This document shows positions 27,976-36,046 of a stretch of 64,000 nt of DNA, in pieces. Source of the DNA: CAZUMW01 sp964621615 (GTDB lineage: Bacteria > Desulfobacterota > WTBG01 > CAIYCZ01 > CAIRTM01). The stretch spans positions 22,852-86,851 of the forward strand of contig CAZUMW010000015.1 in NCBI GenBank assembly GCA_964621615.1, written 5' to 3'. The notes beneath the pieces were generated by a model that saw only the letters and a list, made by a program, of their open reading frames with translations, made no database searches and was not told the origin of the DNA. Position 1 is the stretch's first letter. Every line of letters starts with the position of its first letter. The position numbers and the translations under genes are program-made.

Positions 27976-29463
27976 CTAAAGACCCGCATATGCATTATGT
28001 ATTGCTTTGACCATACCCTGCGCTTTATTTACCGTTTCGGCATATTCCTTTTCCGGCTTTGAATCCATAACAATTCCGGCACCTGCCTGAATATATATTT
28101 TTTTGTTTTTCACAAGCATTGTTCTGATGGTAATGCAAAAGTCCATATTGCCGGAAAAGCTGAAATAGCCGACCGACCCCGCGTATGGCCCGCGCTTGTG
28201 TGCTTCAAGCTCATCTATAATCTCCATAGCGCGGATTTTGGGCGCGCCGGACACTGTGCCTGCAGGAAAGGATGCCATAAACACGTCAAAAGCATCGGCG
28301 CCCTTTTTCAGGGTGCCTGTCACATTGGAAACAAGATGCATCACGTGCGAGTAGCGCTCTATCACCATAAAATCATCGACACGGACAGATCCCATTCTTG
28401 CCACCCTGCCGACATCGTTTCGCCCCAGATCAACAAGCATCACATGCTCGGCGCGCTCTTTCGGATCGCTTTTCAGCTCTTCGGCGAGCGCGCTGTCCTG
28501 CTTATCGCTTATGCCCCGCGGGCGCGTGCCCGCTATGGGCCGCACCACAATCTCATCGTTTTCAAGCCGCACAAGCACTTCGGGCGAAGAGCCGACCATG
28601 CAGTCATCGCCCATTTTTAAATAAAACATATACGGTGACGGGTTGACTATGCGCAGGGATCTGTACAGCGTAAAAGGGTCCGTTTTAAGCGGTGTTTCAA
28701 AACGCTGCGACAGCACAGCCTGAATAATATCGCCGGCACGGATATAGCGCTTTGCTTTGGAAACAATGCGTTTAAATGTATCTTTATCCATGTTTGATGA
28801 GACGGGCGCCGTCTGTGCTTTGCATGAGCTTCTGCACGCTGGAAGCGGTCCGCTGAGCTTATGGACTATTGTATCGATAGTTCTAACAGCACGCCGGTAG
28901 GCGGTCCCCGGATCGGTTTTTCCATCAAGATGAACATTGCAGACCACCTTGACGTTATGCTTGAGGTTGTCAAAAATAATAAGCGTATCTGTTATCATAA
29001 AATATGAGTCGTTCCAGCCCGTATCATCATGTGTTGTATCGGGAATATCCTCAAAAAACCGGACCATGTCGTATGAAACAAAGCCTACGGCCCCGCCGGA
29101 AAAGCGCGGAAGGCCGGCAACCTCAACAGGCCGGTATGTGCTCATAATGTCGCGCAGCATCAGAAGAGGATTTTCACACTCATAGCTATTCACATCACCG
29201 TTTCGGATTATGGTGACGCTGCGTCCCTTGCTTTTAAATATAATGGACGGATTTACTCCGATAAAGCTGTACCTGGCCCACTTTTCTCCGCCCTCCACGC
29301 TCTCGAGCAAAAAGCAGTTATCATGCTGCTTGAGCTTCATGCAGGCGGAAACAGGCGTTTCAGTATCGGCAAGTAATTCGCGATACACAGGAATAAGATT
29401 ACCCTTTCCTGCCATTTTTTTAAAATCATCTATCAGAGGAAAGTATCGCTGCTGTTTTTTCAT
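27976..29463 (-). CDS. trpE: Anthranilate synthase component I
   Basis: The enzyme converts chorismate and ammonia to anthranilate. The N-terminal domain has FLLESVEGGEKWARYSF, whose LLES motif is part of the tryptophan feedback site. The chorismate-binding domain has IAGTRPRG, RAEHVMLVDLGRNDVGRV, FPAGTVSGAPK and GPYAGSVGYFSFSGNMD. I use the ATG at 29463; a GTG two codons upstream is also possible. No leader peptide with tandem Trp codons is seen in the 170 bases upstream, so classical attenuation is not supported. Confidence 0.96.
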   Translation of the reverse strand: MKKQQRYFPLIDDFKKMAGKGNLIPVYRELLADTETPVSACMKLKQHDNCFLLESVEGGEKWARYSFIGVNPSIIFKSKGRSVTIIRNGDVNSYECENPLLMLRDIMSTYRPVEVAGLPRFSGGAVGFVSYDMVRFFEDIPDTTHDDTGWNDSYFMITDTLIIFDNLKHNVKVVCNVHLDGKTDPGTAYRRAVRTIDTIVHKLSGPLPACRSSCKAQTAPVSSNMDKDTFKRIVSKAKRYIRAGDIIQAVLSQRFETPLKTDPFTLYRSLRIVNPSPYMFYLKMGDDCMVGSSPEVLVRLENDEIVVRPIAGTRPRGISDKQDSALAEELKSDPKERAEHVMLVDLGRNDVGRVARMGSVRVDDFMVIERYSHVMHLVSNVTGTLKKGADAFDVFMASFPAGTVSGAPKIRAMEIIDELEAHKRGPYAGSVGYFSFSGNMDFCITIRTMLVKNKKIYIQAGAGIVMDSKPEKEYAETVNKAQGMVKAIHNAYAGL

Positions 29464-29640
29464 TGTCACGATCCGGCTATGCGTATTGTCTTACCTGCTC
29501 GTTACTGCCCATGGCCGGGGTCTGTATAATGCATTCCCAACGGCCATATAAACTGTATACACTGTTATGCTGTAACTTATACACCTAACATAATTAGCAA
29601 CGCTGCTCAAGTGCTATAGCGCACAGAAGCCCGTGTTTAT

Positions 29641-32085
29641 TTATACGGGAATAATAACCGGCTCACGAAGCAGGCGTGAAATAGATGTGCGGGCCAGCTG
29701 GGCGAGCCGCGGATGCGTGCTTTCAAGTGACATAATCTGCCTGAGATTATCCGCCGTTCTGAATATCAGCATGGCAAGGTCGCCCTCATCAATGCTGGTA
29801 AGCTGAATGACTGTTTCCCACGATTCAAGGCAGGCCCACATATACAATGCAGCCGCTGGCCAGAACTGAATGAGGGGCGTATCAAAAGAGTGTCTTTTTT
29901 TAAGATCCATAAGCGGTTCGACTGCGCGCTTCATAGAGTAATACGCATCAAGCAGCGGGCGCCGCTCCCACTGAACAGTGGAGTCAAGATCAATGTCGCG
30001 AAATTTGTCATTTACAAAAACAGCCACAATGCCGGCAAGCAGCTCTGAGCTCAGATTTGTCAGCACCCCGTTTCTGATAAGCTCTGCAATAATAAGAGGC
30101 TGATCAAGACGCAGCTTTGATGCCCATATACCGTCATTTGTCAGCGACCCGTCGCTGCCGGCAAAACCTGTAAGAATCAGAAAATCAAGATGGCGCCTGA
30201 ATTCATTCCACAGCTCGTTTCGCGCACGCTCATACGACTCTGAAAACCATTTTGCATTATATACAATGTCAATAAAACCCTGGCCGGCATTTTTATGACA
30301 GAGGGGAAAAGCGCTGCATCCGCTGCACGGCATGCTCTCGAGCTGCCTGATTGATGCATCAATTTTTTTGTTGAAATCAGACACTTTTTCATCGCTGTCA
30401 GGATCGACATCGACCTTAACGCAGCTTTTAATGTATCTCTTCCGCTTTTTTTTAAGGCGTGAAAGTCGCTTTTTAAGTATTTTGCGGCTTTCTATGTTAG
30501 GTATCACATCTGAAAACGTATCACATCGGGCACCATCAAGATTCTGCTGCACAACCTCAGTAGCTTTATGCATTTTGTCTTTAAGCTGCTTGAGCGGCTC
30601 AATATTTTGAAACGTGCCGAACGAGCGCTCGAGAAGGCTTTTAACATTGTCAGGGCTCTGGCTCAGCAGAAGGTTAAGGCACATTGAGAAGTTAATCTTT
30701 ATCTGGCTTTTAATCGGCTCTGAGGGCTGAGAAAGCAAATCATCTATTAGATGCGGGTTTTGATAGGGCCCGTGCACCATTACGGCAAAGCCGATGTTAT
30801 CCTTACCCCTGCGGCCCGCGCGGCCCAGCGCCTGATGAAGCTCAGTGGCTGAAAGGTCGACAAACTCCTTTCCGTTAAAGCGGTCGCTCTGAACCAGCAC
30901 AACGGTTCTAGCCGGAAAATTTACACCTGCAGCCACAGTTGATGTTGAAAATATGGCATCGAGATACCCTTCGTTCATAAGAGTCTCTATTACGATTTTC
31001 CAGTGAATGAGCTGACCGCCGTGGTGTGACCCGAGGGCGTGGTACTGCAGCCGCTTAATATGTGGATGGTTTGCTAAAAACGGATAATGCTGAAGAATGC
31101 TTTCCAGCCGCTGCTCGATGCTCCGTGTCCGTGATGCGGACACAATACGATTCTTGCATGCGTTAAGCGCAAAATTACACTCGGCCCGGGATTTCAGAAA
31201 AAAGATCGCCGGCAACAGGTTGAACGTATCAAGAACTGATAGAATATGCTCATAGGATATGCCTGTTGATGCGCGGCGATGTCTTATTTTTTCGGCCTGC
31301 TGAAGAAATTGCTCTATCTTCGGCGTTACGCCGTCAAAGCCGGAAAGGGGCAGAAGCTCACCGCTCGGCAGCAGATAGAGCGGGTAAAGCGGTACCGGGC
31401 GCTCATCGGAGTGGACAACCTTGCACGGGTGATTTCTTATTTCAGACAGCCATGAGGCGATTTCACGATCATTTTGAACCGATGCAGAAAGCATCAGAAG
31501 GCGCACCCGCCCGGGAAGATAAATCATAACCTCTTCCCACACCACCCCGCGGTCTGCATCACCGAGATAATGCGCCTCATCCAGCACCACAAGATCAGCG
31601 CTAAAATCAATCCCGGTATTCATGGCGTCATACAGATGATTGCGAAGAATTTCAGTGGTGCCGACCAGTATACTGGCATCGGTATTTTCTTTTCTGTCTC
31701 CGGTCAGAATACCCACATGCTCGCTTCCGAACAGCTCACAAAATTCAAAATATTTTGAATTCGAAAGCGCTTTGAGCGGGGAGGCATACCAGGACCGGCC
31801 GCCGCAGTTAAAGACTTTACCAATCGCCTGAACAGCAATCCATGTTTTACCGCTGCCGGTGGGAGCGCTGACAAGCACATCACGCTCGGCAATATGCTCC
31901 ACTGCTTCGATTTGAAACGGATCAGGCACAAATTCGGCTTCTTCAGGCCTGCCGATCTGCTTGAAAACCTTTTTTAACCGTCTATCAGCTTTCGGCTTAA
32001 ACCGGCTTTGTGGCCGGCTGCGTGATCTGCGCCCGTCATGGGCTGAAGGGCTGTTATTATATGATTCTGCTTTTTTTTGTTTCAT
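29641..32085 (-). CDS. Ski2/HelY-like superfamily 2 helicase
   Basis: An 814-residue helicase. Motif I is VSAPTGSGKTW, motif II VVLDEAHYLGD, motif III LMLSASV, and motif VI ALGRAGRRG. The C-terminal part has a DSHCT-like helical region. At about residues 578-590 there is a C-x2-C-x6-C-H cluster (CSGCSAFPLCHK) that could bind metal. The N-terminus is basic and Arg/Lys-rich. This architecture is that of bacterial Ski2-like (HelY-type) RNA helicases, for which RNA processing is proposed. The substrate is not known. It precedes the trp genes by about 170 bases and is probably separate. Confidence 0.85.
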   Translation of the reverse strand: MKQKKAESYNNSPSAHDGRRSRSRPQSRFKPKADRRLKKVFKQIGRPEEAEFVPDPFQIEAVEHIAERDVLVSAPTGSGKTWIAVQAIGKVFNCGGRSWYASPLKALSNSKYFEFCELFGSEHVGILTGDRKENTDASILVGTTEILRNHLYDAMNTGIDFSADLVVLDEAHYLGDADRGVVWEEVMIYLPGRVRLLMLSASVQNDREIASWLSEIRNHPCKVVHSDERPVPLYPLYLLPSGELLPLSGFDGVTPKIEQFLQQAEKIRHRRASTGISYEHILSVLDTFNLLPAIFFLKSRAECNFALNACKNRIVSASRTRSIEQRLESILQHYPFLANHPHIKRLQYHALGSHHGGQLIHWKIVIETLMNEGYLDAIFSTSTVAAGVNFPARTVVLVQSDRFNGKEFVDLSATELHQALGRAGRRGKDNIGFAVMVHGPYQNPHLIDDLLSQPSEPIKSQIKINFSMCLNLLLSQSPDNVKSLLERSFGTFQNIEPLKQLKDKMHKATEVVQQNLDGARCDTFSDVIPNIESRKILKKRLSRLKKKRKRYIKSCVKVDVDPDSDEKVSDFNKKIDASIRQLESMPCSGCSAFPLCHKNAGQGFIDIVYNAKWFSESYERARNELWNEFRRHLDFLILTGFAGSDGSLTNDGIWASKLRLDQPLIIAELIRNGVLTNLSSELLAGIVAVFVNDKFRDIDLDSTVQWERRPLLDAYYSMKRAVEPLMDLKKRHSFDTPLIQFWPAAALYMWACLESWETVIQLTSIDEGDLAMLIFRTADNLRQIMSLESTHPRLAQLARTSISRLLREPVIIPV

Positions 32086-32435
32086 TCACATTACGCTTTT
32101 GATTAATTAATGTGTCCGGGGTCAGGCTCGCGACCACGACAGTTTATGTGCTTTTCCACGGAGGCTTTCGCTGGTATGTATATGCCTGGCTCATATTAAT
32201 GAATATACAACCAGTAAAAATGGACTTGCAACCGCATCATTACACTATAGGGTTATAATCTCATACCTGTCAACATGCAAAAAAATACACCGTTCGCTAA
32301 GGGATTGGCAGGATACGTTGAAAAGCACCCTGCCAATCCCTTAGTTTACAAAAAAAACTTTTATTATCAACACTATTATGGTAATTAATACTATTTTACC
32401 AACTATAAAAAAGTGTTACGCAGAGGTACCGAACT
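32086..32435. other. 350-base divergent intergenic region
   Basis: Between the helicase and SHMT-like genes no coding frame is convincing. It holds a GC-rich segment at about 32112-32175 (GTGTCCGGGGTCAGGCTCGC) that resembles dispersed repeat sequence, a TATAAT at 32254-32259, the long inverted repeat listed separately, and an AT-rich end before a GAGG site ahead of the ATG at 32436. Promoters for both flanking genes presumably lie here. Confidence 0.5.
32297..32344. repeat. Perfect 16-bp inverted repeat, 16-base loop
   Basis: CTAAGGGATTGGCAGG at 32297-32312 is exactly matched by its complement at 32329-32344. The stem would be strong in RNA or as a cruciform. Neither side has an immediate T-run in + orientation. 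In - orientation a run of seven T follows after about ten bases. It is not next to a gene end on either strand, so an ordinary terminator is not an obvious explanation. It may be a small mobile-element remnant or a protein site. Confidence 0.7.
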
Positions 32436-33680
32436 ATGAACTTTCAGCAATTTAACTGTATCAGCACGCTCATCGACCAACAGAATGAGTGGCGCTGCAA
32501 AACAATAAATCTTATCGCAAGTGAAAACATAATGAGCAGCAAGGTCAGATCATTTGCAGGTTCTGACTTTGCACACCGCTATGCAGAAGGCCATCCGGGC
32601 GAGCGCTACTATCGCGGAACAAACTTTATCGATCAGATTGAAAACAAGCTCAAGTCAGATTTGAAAATTTTATTCAAGTGTGACCATACCGAGGTCCGCC
32701 CTATCAGCGGTACCAATGCGAATGAAGCGGTTTTCAGCAAGTTCGTTAACAGAGAAGACGTGGTTATGGCTAACTCCACACCCGGCGGCGGGCATATTAG
32801 CCACAACAGGATGGGGTCGCTCGGCAAGTTCACAAAAAATATCGTCGAATTTCCGCTTACTGCGGACGGGTACCACATTGACCTTGATAAAACCAAATTT
32901 CTTATTAAAGCATCCAAGCCAAAGCTTCTTGTTCTGGGGAAAAGCCTTTTTCTATTTCCTGAGCCGGTTAAGGAGCTCAGCGAAATCTGCAATGAAAACA
33001 ACATACAAATTCTTTATGACGGCGCCCATGTGCTTGGACTTATAGCAGCCGGCCGATTCCAAAATCCCATTGAGGAAGGAGCTTTCCTGCTGACCGGCAG
33101 CACACACAAAACATATTTCGGCTCTCAGCGCGGCGTTATTCTCAGCAACATGGATGTCGACTCATGGAGAAAAATAGACAAGGGCGCCTTTCCCGGCTCG
33201 TCGAGCAATCACCATCTTGACACCCTTGCGCAGCTTGCGCTCAGCACAAGCGAAATGCTCGAATTCGGAAAGCAGTACGCCGCACAGGTTATCGACAATG
33301 CTAAGGCTCTTGCCGCAGCGCTCGATCATAACGGGTTTTCTGTTGAGGCAAAAGATTTCGGATATACCGAAAGCCATCAGGTGGCTGTAGATGTCAGTTC
33401 TTTCGGCGGCGGCGAAAAAATCTCCAAATCACTTGAGATGAACGATATTATACTGAACATGAACATGCTCCCACACGAGCCGCTCAGCAAGCATGATCAC
33501 CCTGACGGTATCAGAATCGGCGTTCAGGAAATGACCAGAATGGGAATGGGTACAGATGAAATGCAGCACATCGCTGATCTCATAAAAGAGTGCATCATTG
33601 AAAACAGGCAGGTTAAAGAAGAAGTAAACCGCTTCCGCGCCGATTACCAGGAGGTCAAATTCAGCTTTGACAACAAATGA
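32436..33680 (+). CDS. Divergent serine hydroxymethyltransferase-like PLP enzyme
   Basis: A 414-residue fold-type I PLP enzyme. SHMT landmarks are present: NLIASENIMS, HRYAEGHPGERYYRG, PISGTNANEAVF, LYDGAHVLGL and the cofactor lysine in GSTHKTYFGSQRG. In canonical SHMT the lysine segment reads TTTHKT-RGPRGG, so this protein is divergent there, and the region after it has HHLDTLAQLA. It may be a true SHMT or a specialised aldolase/hydroxymethyltransferase. It overlaps the next gene by four bases, an amidohydrolase, which suggests a dedicated two-step pathway. Confidence 0.75.
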   Translation: MNFQQFNCISTLIDQQNEWRCKTINLIASENIMSSKVRSFAGSDFAHRYAEGHPGERYYRGTNFIDQIENKLKSDLKILFKCDHTEVRPISGTNANEAVFSKFVNREDVVMANSTPGGGHISHNRMGSLGKFTKNIVEFPLTADGYHIDLDKTKFLIKASKPKLLVLGKSLFLFPEPVKELSEICNENNIQILYDGAHVLGLIAAGRFQNPIEEGAFLLTGSTHKTYFGSQRGVILSNMDVDSWRKIDKGAFPGSSSNHHLDTLAQLALSTSEMLEFGKQYAAQVIDNAKALAAALDHNGFSVEAKDFGYTESHQVAVDVSSFGGGEKISKSLEMNDIILNMNMLPHEPLSKHDHPDGIRIGVQEMTRMGMGTDEMQHIADLIKECIIENRQVKEEVNRFRADYQEVKFSFDNK

Positions 33681-34474
33681 TTATCGACGCCCACACGCAT
33701 ATTTTCCCCGACAGTCAGGCCGCTGCAGCAGTTGAACAAACCGCGCGGCTGTTCAGGATCAGAACCTATGGCAACGGCACTGCCGCTGACCTGCTCCGGC
33801 AAATGGATCGCTCCTGCATTGATTACGCCGTTATTCACATGGTTGCTCCCGTACCGTCAGCCGTTCGTACAATAAACTCCTGGCTTATACAGCTCAGTGA
33901 ACCGCGCTTCATAAAATTTGCGACCCTTCACCCTCAGGACCCGCATATCGATGAAGAGATAAAACGGATTGTCGACAGCGGTATATCCGGTGTCAAATTT
34001 CAGCCTGATATACAGCGGTTTTATCCGGATGATCAAAAGCTCATGTATCCGGTTTATGAGAAGCTGGCGGAACATAATATTAAGATTATGTTTCACGTGG
34101 GTGGTGAGCCGTTGCCGGGTCCCGATGATAAATCAACGCCGTCGATGATAGGTAACCTTGCCGCTGATTTCCCTGATCTTACCATTATCGGTGCTCATCT
34201 CGGCGGCCTTAACATGTGGGATGAAGTGTACCGCTATCTGGTCGGCAGGAACAATGTGTATTTTGAATCATCGCTCAGCTATGAATTTATCCGGCCGGAC
34301 CGTGCTCAGAGGATAATCCTCGAGCATGGATACGAGAAGGTGTTTTTTGGAACAGACTACCCTTTCGGGGATATTCAAAAATCACTGGAAGCAGCAAAAT
34401 CTGTTGCTTTTCTCAACCGTGAGCAGCAAAGTGCAATCCTGGGAGATAATGCCCGAAGATTTTATATGGGCTGA
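33677..34474 (+). CDS. Amidohydrolase-family TIM-barrel metalloenzyme
   Basis: The 265-residue protein has the amidohydrolase (Amidohydro_2-like) pattern: metal-binding MIIDAHTHIFP at the N-terminus, GVKFQPDIQ, MFHVGGE, IIGAHLGG and the final FFGTDYPFG with the catalytic Asp. Members hydrolyse or decarboxylate small carboxylates; the substrate here cannot be told. The ATG overlaps the SHMT-like stop. It ends ten bases before a convergent regulator gene. Confidence 0.85.
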   Translation: MIIDAHTHIFPDSQAAAAVEQTARLFRIRTYGNGTAADLLRQMDRSCIDYAVIHMVAPVPSAVRTINSWLIQLSEPRFIKFATLHPQDPHIDEEIKRIVDSGISGVKFQPDIQRFYPDDQKLMYPVYEKLAEHNIKIMFHVGGEPLPGPDDKSTPSMIGNLAADFPDLTIIGAHLGGLNMWDEVYRYLVGRNNVYFESSLSYEFIRPDRAQRIILEHGYEKVFFGTDYPFGDIQKSLEAAKSVAFLNREQQSAILGDNARRFYMG

Positions 34475-34484
34475 AGCACATTAT

Positions 34485-35168
34485 TCACAGGCGTGCAAGC
34501 TGTTGGCCGGCCTGCTGTTTTGACATATTCATAATAGATAATAATTGCTGCTCTGTATTACCACGAAAGCTCAGCGCCCCCTGTTTTTGCTCCCATACCG
34601 AAACGATCTGATTGCTCACACCGGCAAGGCGCGCAAACTGCGTCTGCGTAAGCCCAAGGTTCTTTCTGACCTGCTTGATTTTGCTGCCTGTTATTTTTGA
34701 ATTGTTTTTCTTTTGTTGCTGGCCCGGTTTGTTTTCTCTGCGTGTGCCGTTATCCGATTTTTCAAGCAACTTTTGTATATCATCTTTTTTCATGGCTAAC
34801 AGCTGTTGTACCTTTTCAGCCGCTTTTTTGTTTCTCATATTAAGAGCGCCTTTCTTATGCTCCCATACTGAAACAATCTGAAAGCTGACTCCGGTAAGTT
34901 CCGCAAGCTCTGACTGTGATATGCCGGCTTTTTTCCGTAATCGCTTTATCGCTTCACCTGTCACCGCAGGGTACTCTGTGCTGCTCTGCCGATGATTGCC
35001 CTTGCTGCCGGAGTGGTGCGGCTTAGAACCGGAACTGCGCTGCTGCAGCATATCAATTTTACGTGAAAGCCGGTTCACTTTTTTTTCCACACCATGAAGT
35101 GCCTGTTTAATTTCCTTTTGTACAATAATACGTATTTCTTCTCTTATAATTTTTTCTATAGTCGCCAT
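34485..35168 (-). CDS. Protein with two tandem XRE-type helix-turn-helix domains
   Basis: A 227-residue basic protein. Residues 1-45 form an amphipathic, probably coiled-coil segment (EKIIREEIRIIVQKEIKQAL). Two XRE-like domains follow, about 70-120 and 160-215. They share near-identical cores: SQSELAELTGVSFQIVSVWEHKKGAL and TQTQFARLAGVSNQIVSVWEQKQGAL (given in parts of the same pattern, recognition helix around QIVSVWE). Linkers are Lys/Gln/Ser-rich. The arrangement implies binding to two half-sites or two operators from one chain. No toxin or prophage gene is adjacent. Target unknown. Confidence 0.85.
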   Translation of the reverse strand: MATIEKIIREEIRIIVQKEIKQALHGVEKKVNRLSRKIDMLQQRSSGSKPHHSGSKGNHRQSSTEYPAVTGEAIKRLRKKAGISQSELAELTGVSFQIVSVWEHKKGALNMRNKKAAEKVQQLLAMKKDDIQKLLEKSDNGTRRENKPGQQQKKNNSKITGSKIKQVRKNLGLTQTQFARLAGVSNQIVSVWEQKQGALSFRGNTEQQLLSIMNMSKQQAGQQLARL

Positions 35169-35352
35169 CAGAAACCTCCGACAAAGTTAATGTGTATAAT
35201 TAGTATAGCCTTTTGTTATCATATATAAATAACAGGATATATAATTATCATATATCAGTATTTGATATAATTGATAATTTCTACCATGGCTGTATTCTTT
35301 TGTAAACAATAAAAACAGATTTAATAATTTCAACCGCAGAATTATAGGTAAA

Positions 35353-35715
35353 ATGCACATATCCTTGTTGTGGGGAACAGCATCCATTATATGGGCACTA
35401 TTGATCGGTATATTGTCAGTCACACCGGGCATGGGGTCTGGAATAAATTCCGGTTTTTTAGCTCATGCAGGTGCGTATTTTTTTCTCGCGGTATTTATAG
35501 GATGTTTTTTTAAATCACGAAATGTATCGTCATACCTCATTCTATCCTTTTGTGCGACAGGGCTGTATGGAACCGGCATTGAATATGTGCAGTACCATAT
35601 CCCATACCGCAGTTTTGAGATAACTGACATGATCTGTAATTGGGGAGCGTCATTATGCGGAATTATATGTATTGCCCTGAGTGAGTGTATTAGAATATAT
35701 TTTAAAATCCCTTAA
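35353..35715 (+). CDS. VanZ-like small membrane protein
   Basis: The 120-residue protein has four hydrophobic segments (about 5-25, 35-55, 65-80, 95-117). It has the VanZ pattern: SVTPGM after the first helix, LAHAGAYFFLAVF, GIEYVQYHIPYRSFEITDMICNWGAS in separate parts of the second half. VanZ-like proteins are poorly understood; some affect glycopeptide resistance, many are of unknown function. No resistance genes are near. The preceding 180 bases are AT-rich. Confidence 0.75.
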   Translation: MHISLLWGTASIIWALLIGILSVTPGMGSGINSGFLAHAGAYFFLAVFIGCFFKSRNVSSYLILSFCATGLYGTGIEYVQYHIPYRSFEITDMICNWGASLCGIICIALSECIRIYFKIP

Positions 35716-36046
35716 TCTGCTATATTCAAACAATACGGGAGTCACCACACCAATTTCTCAGATACTTGCAGATATATTTTTAATATATTATATTTTAAAA
35801 TATAACTAATGTATATATCACTCCCATACGGCGGAAATTGAACTACCACCGGCTACAAGCCTGTGGATTCAGTTATCCCGACATGTCTGGACTAAAGGAA
35901 AAAATACATAACTACAAAAATTCTCCTGAGGGGAAGCACCCTATACGAACAGCACGTTCTGAGTCAATAATCATTCTTCGCCTATCGAAGATCCCGCTCT
36001 GCGGGGAAGGCGAGGGTTTTAAACCCGAAGGAGACAATAACTGACT
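35716..36046 (+). mobile_element. Degenerate IS200/IS605-like 3' end in 331-base gap
   Basis: The first 110 bases are AT-rich with nothing recognisable. From about 35838 to 36040 the sequence looks like the right-end remnant of an IS200/IS605-type element: ATTGAACTACCACCGGCTACAAGCCTGTGG forms an imperfect hairpin around CCGGCT/AGCC, then CCCGACATGTC and CTAAAGGAAA follow. The ATTGAACT, CCCGACATGTC and CTAAAG blocks recur in the same order beside the transposase remnant at 62341-62600. A second small hairpin CCCGCTCTGCGGG is at about 35993-36005. No transposase code is left here. Confidence 0.5.

Noticed and set aside
29470..29640. Possible trp attenuator upstream of trpE
   Set aside because: No short frame with tandem Trp codons and no terminator-antiterminator pair could be found.
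35838..36044. 68-codon frame beginning MNYHRLQACG
   Set aside because: It lies within the IS-like remnant, is Cys/Ser/Lys-biased without a domain, and has no ribosome-binding site. It is more likely a chance frame through the element's end.
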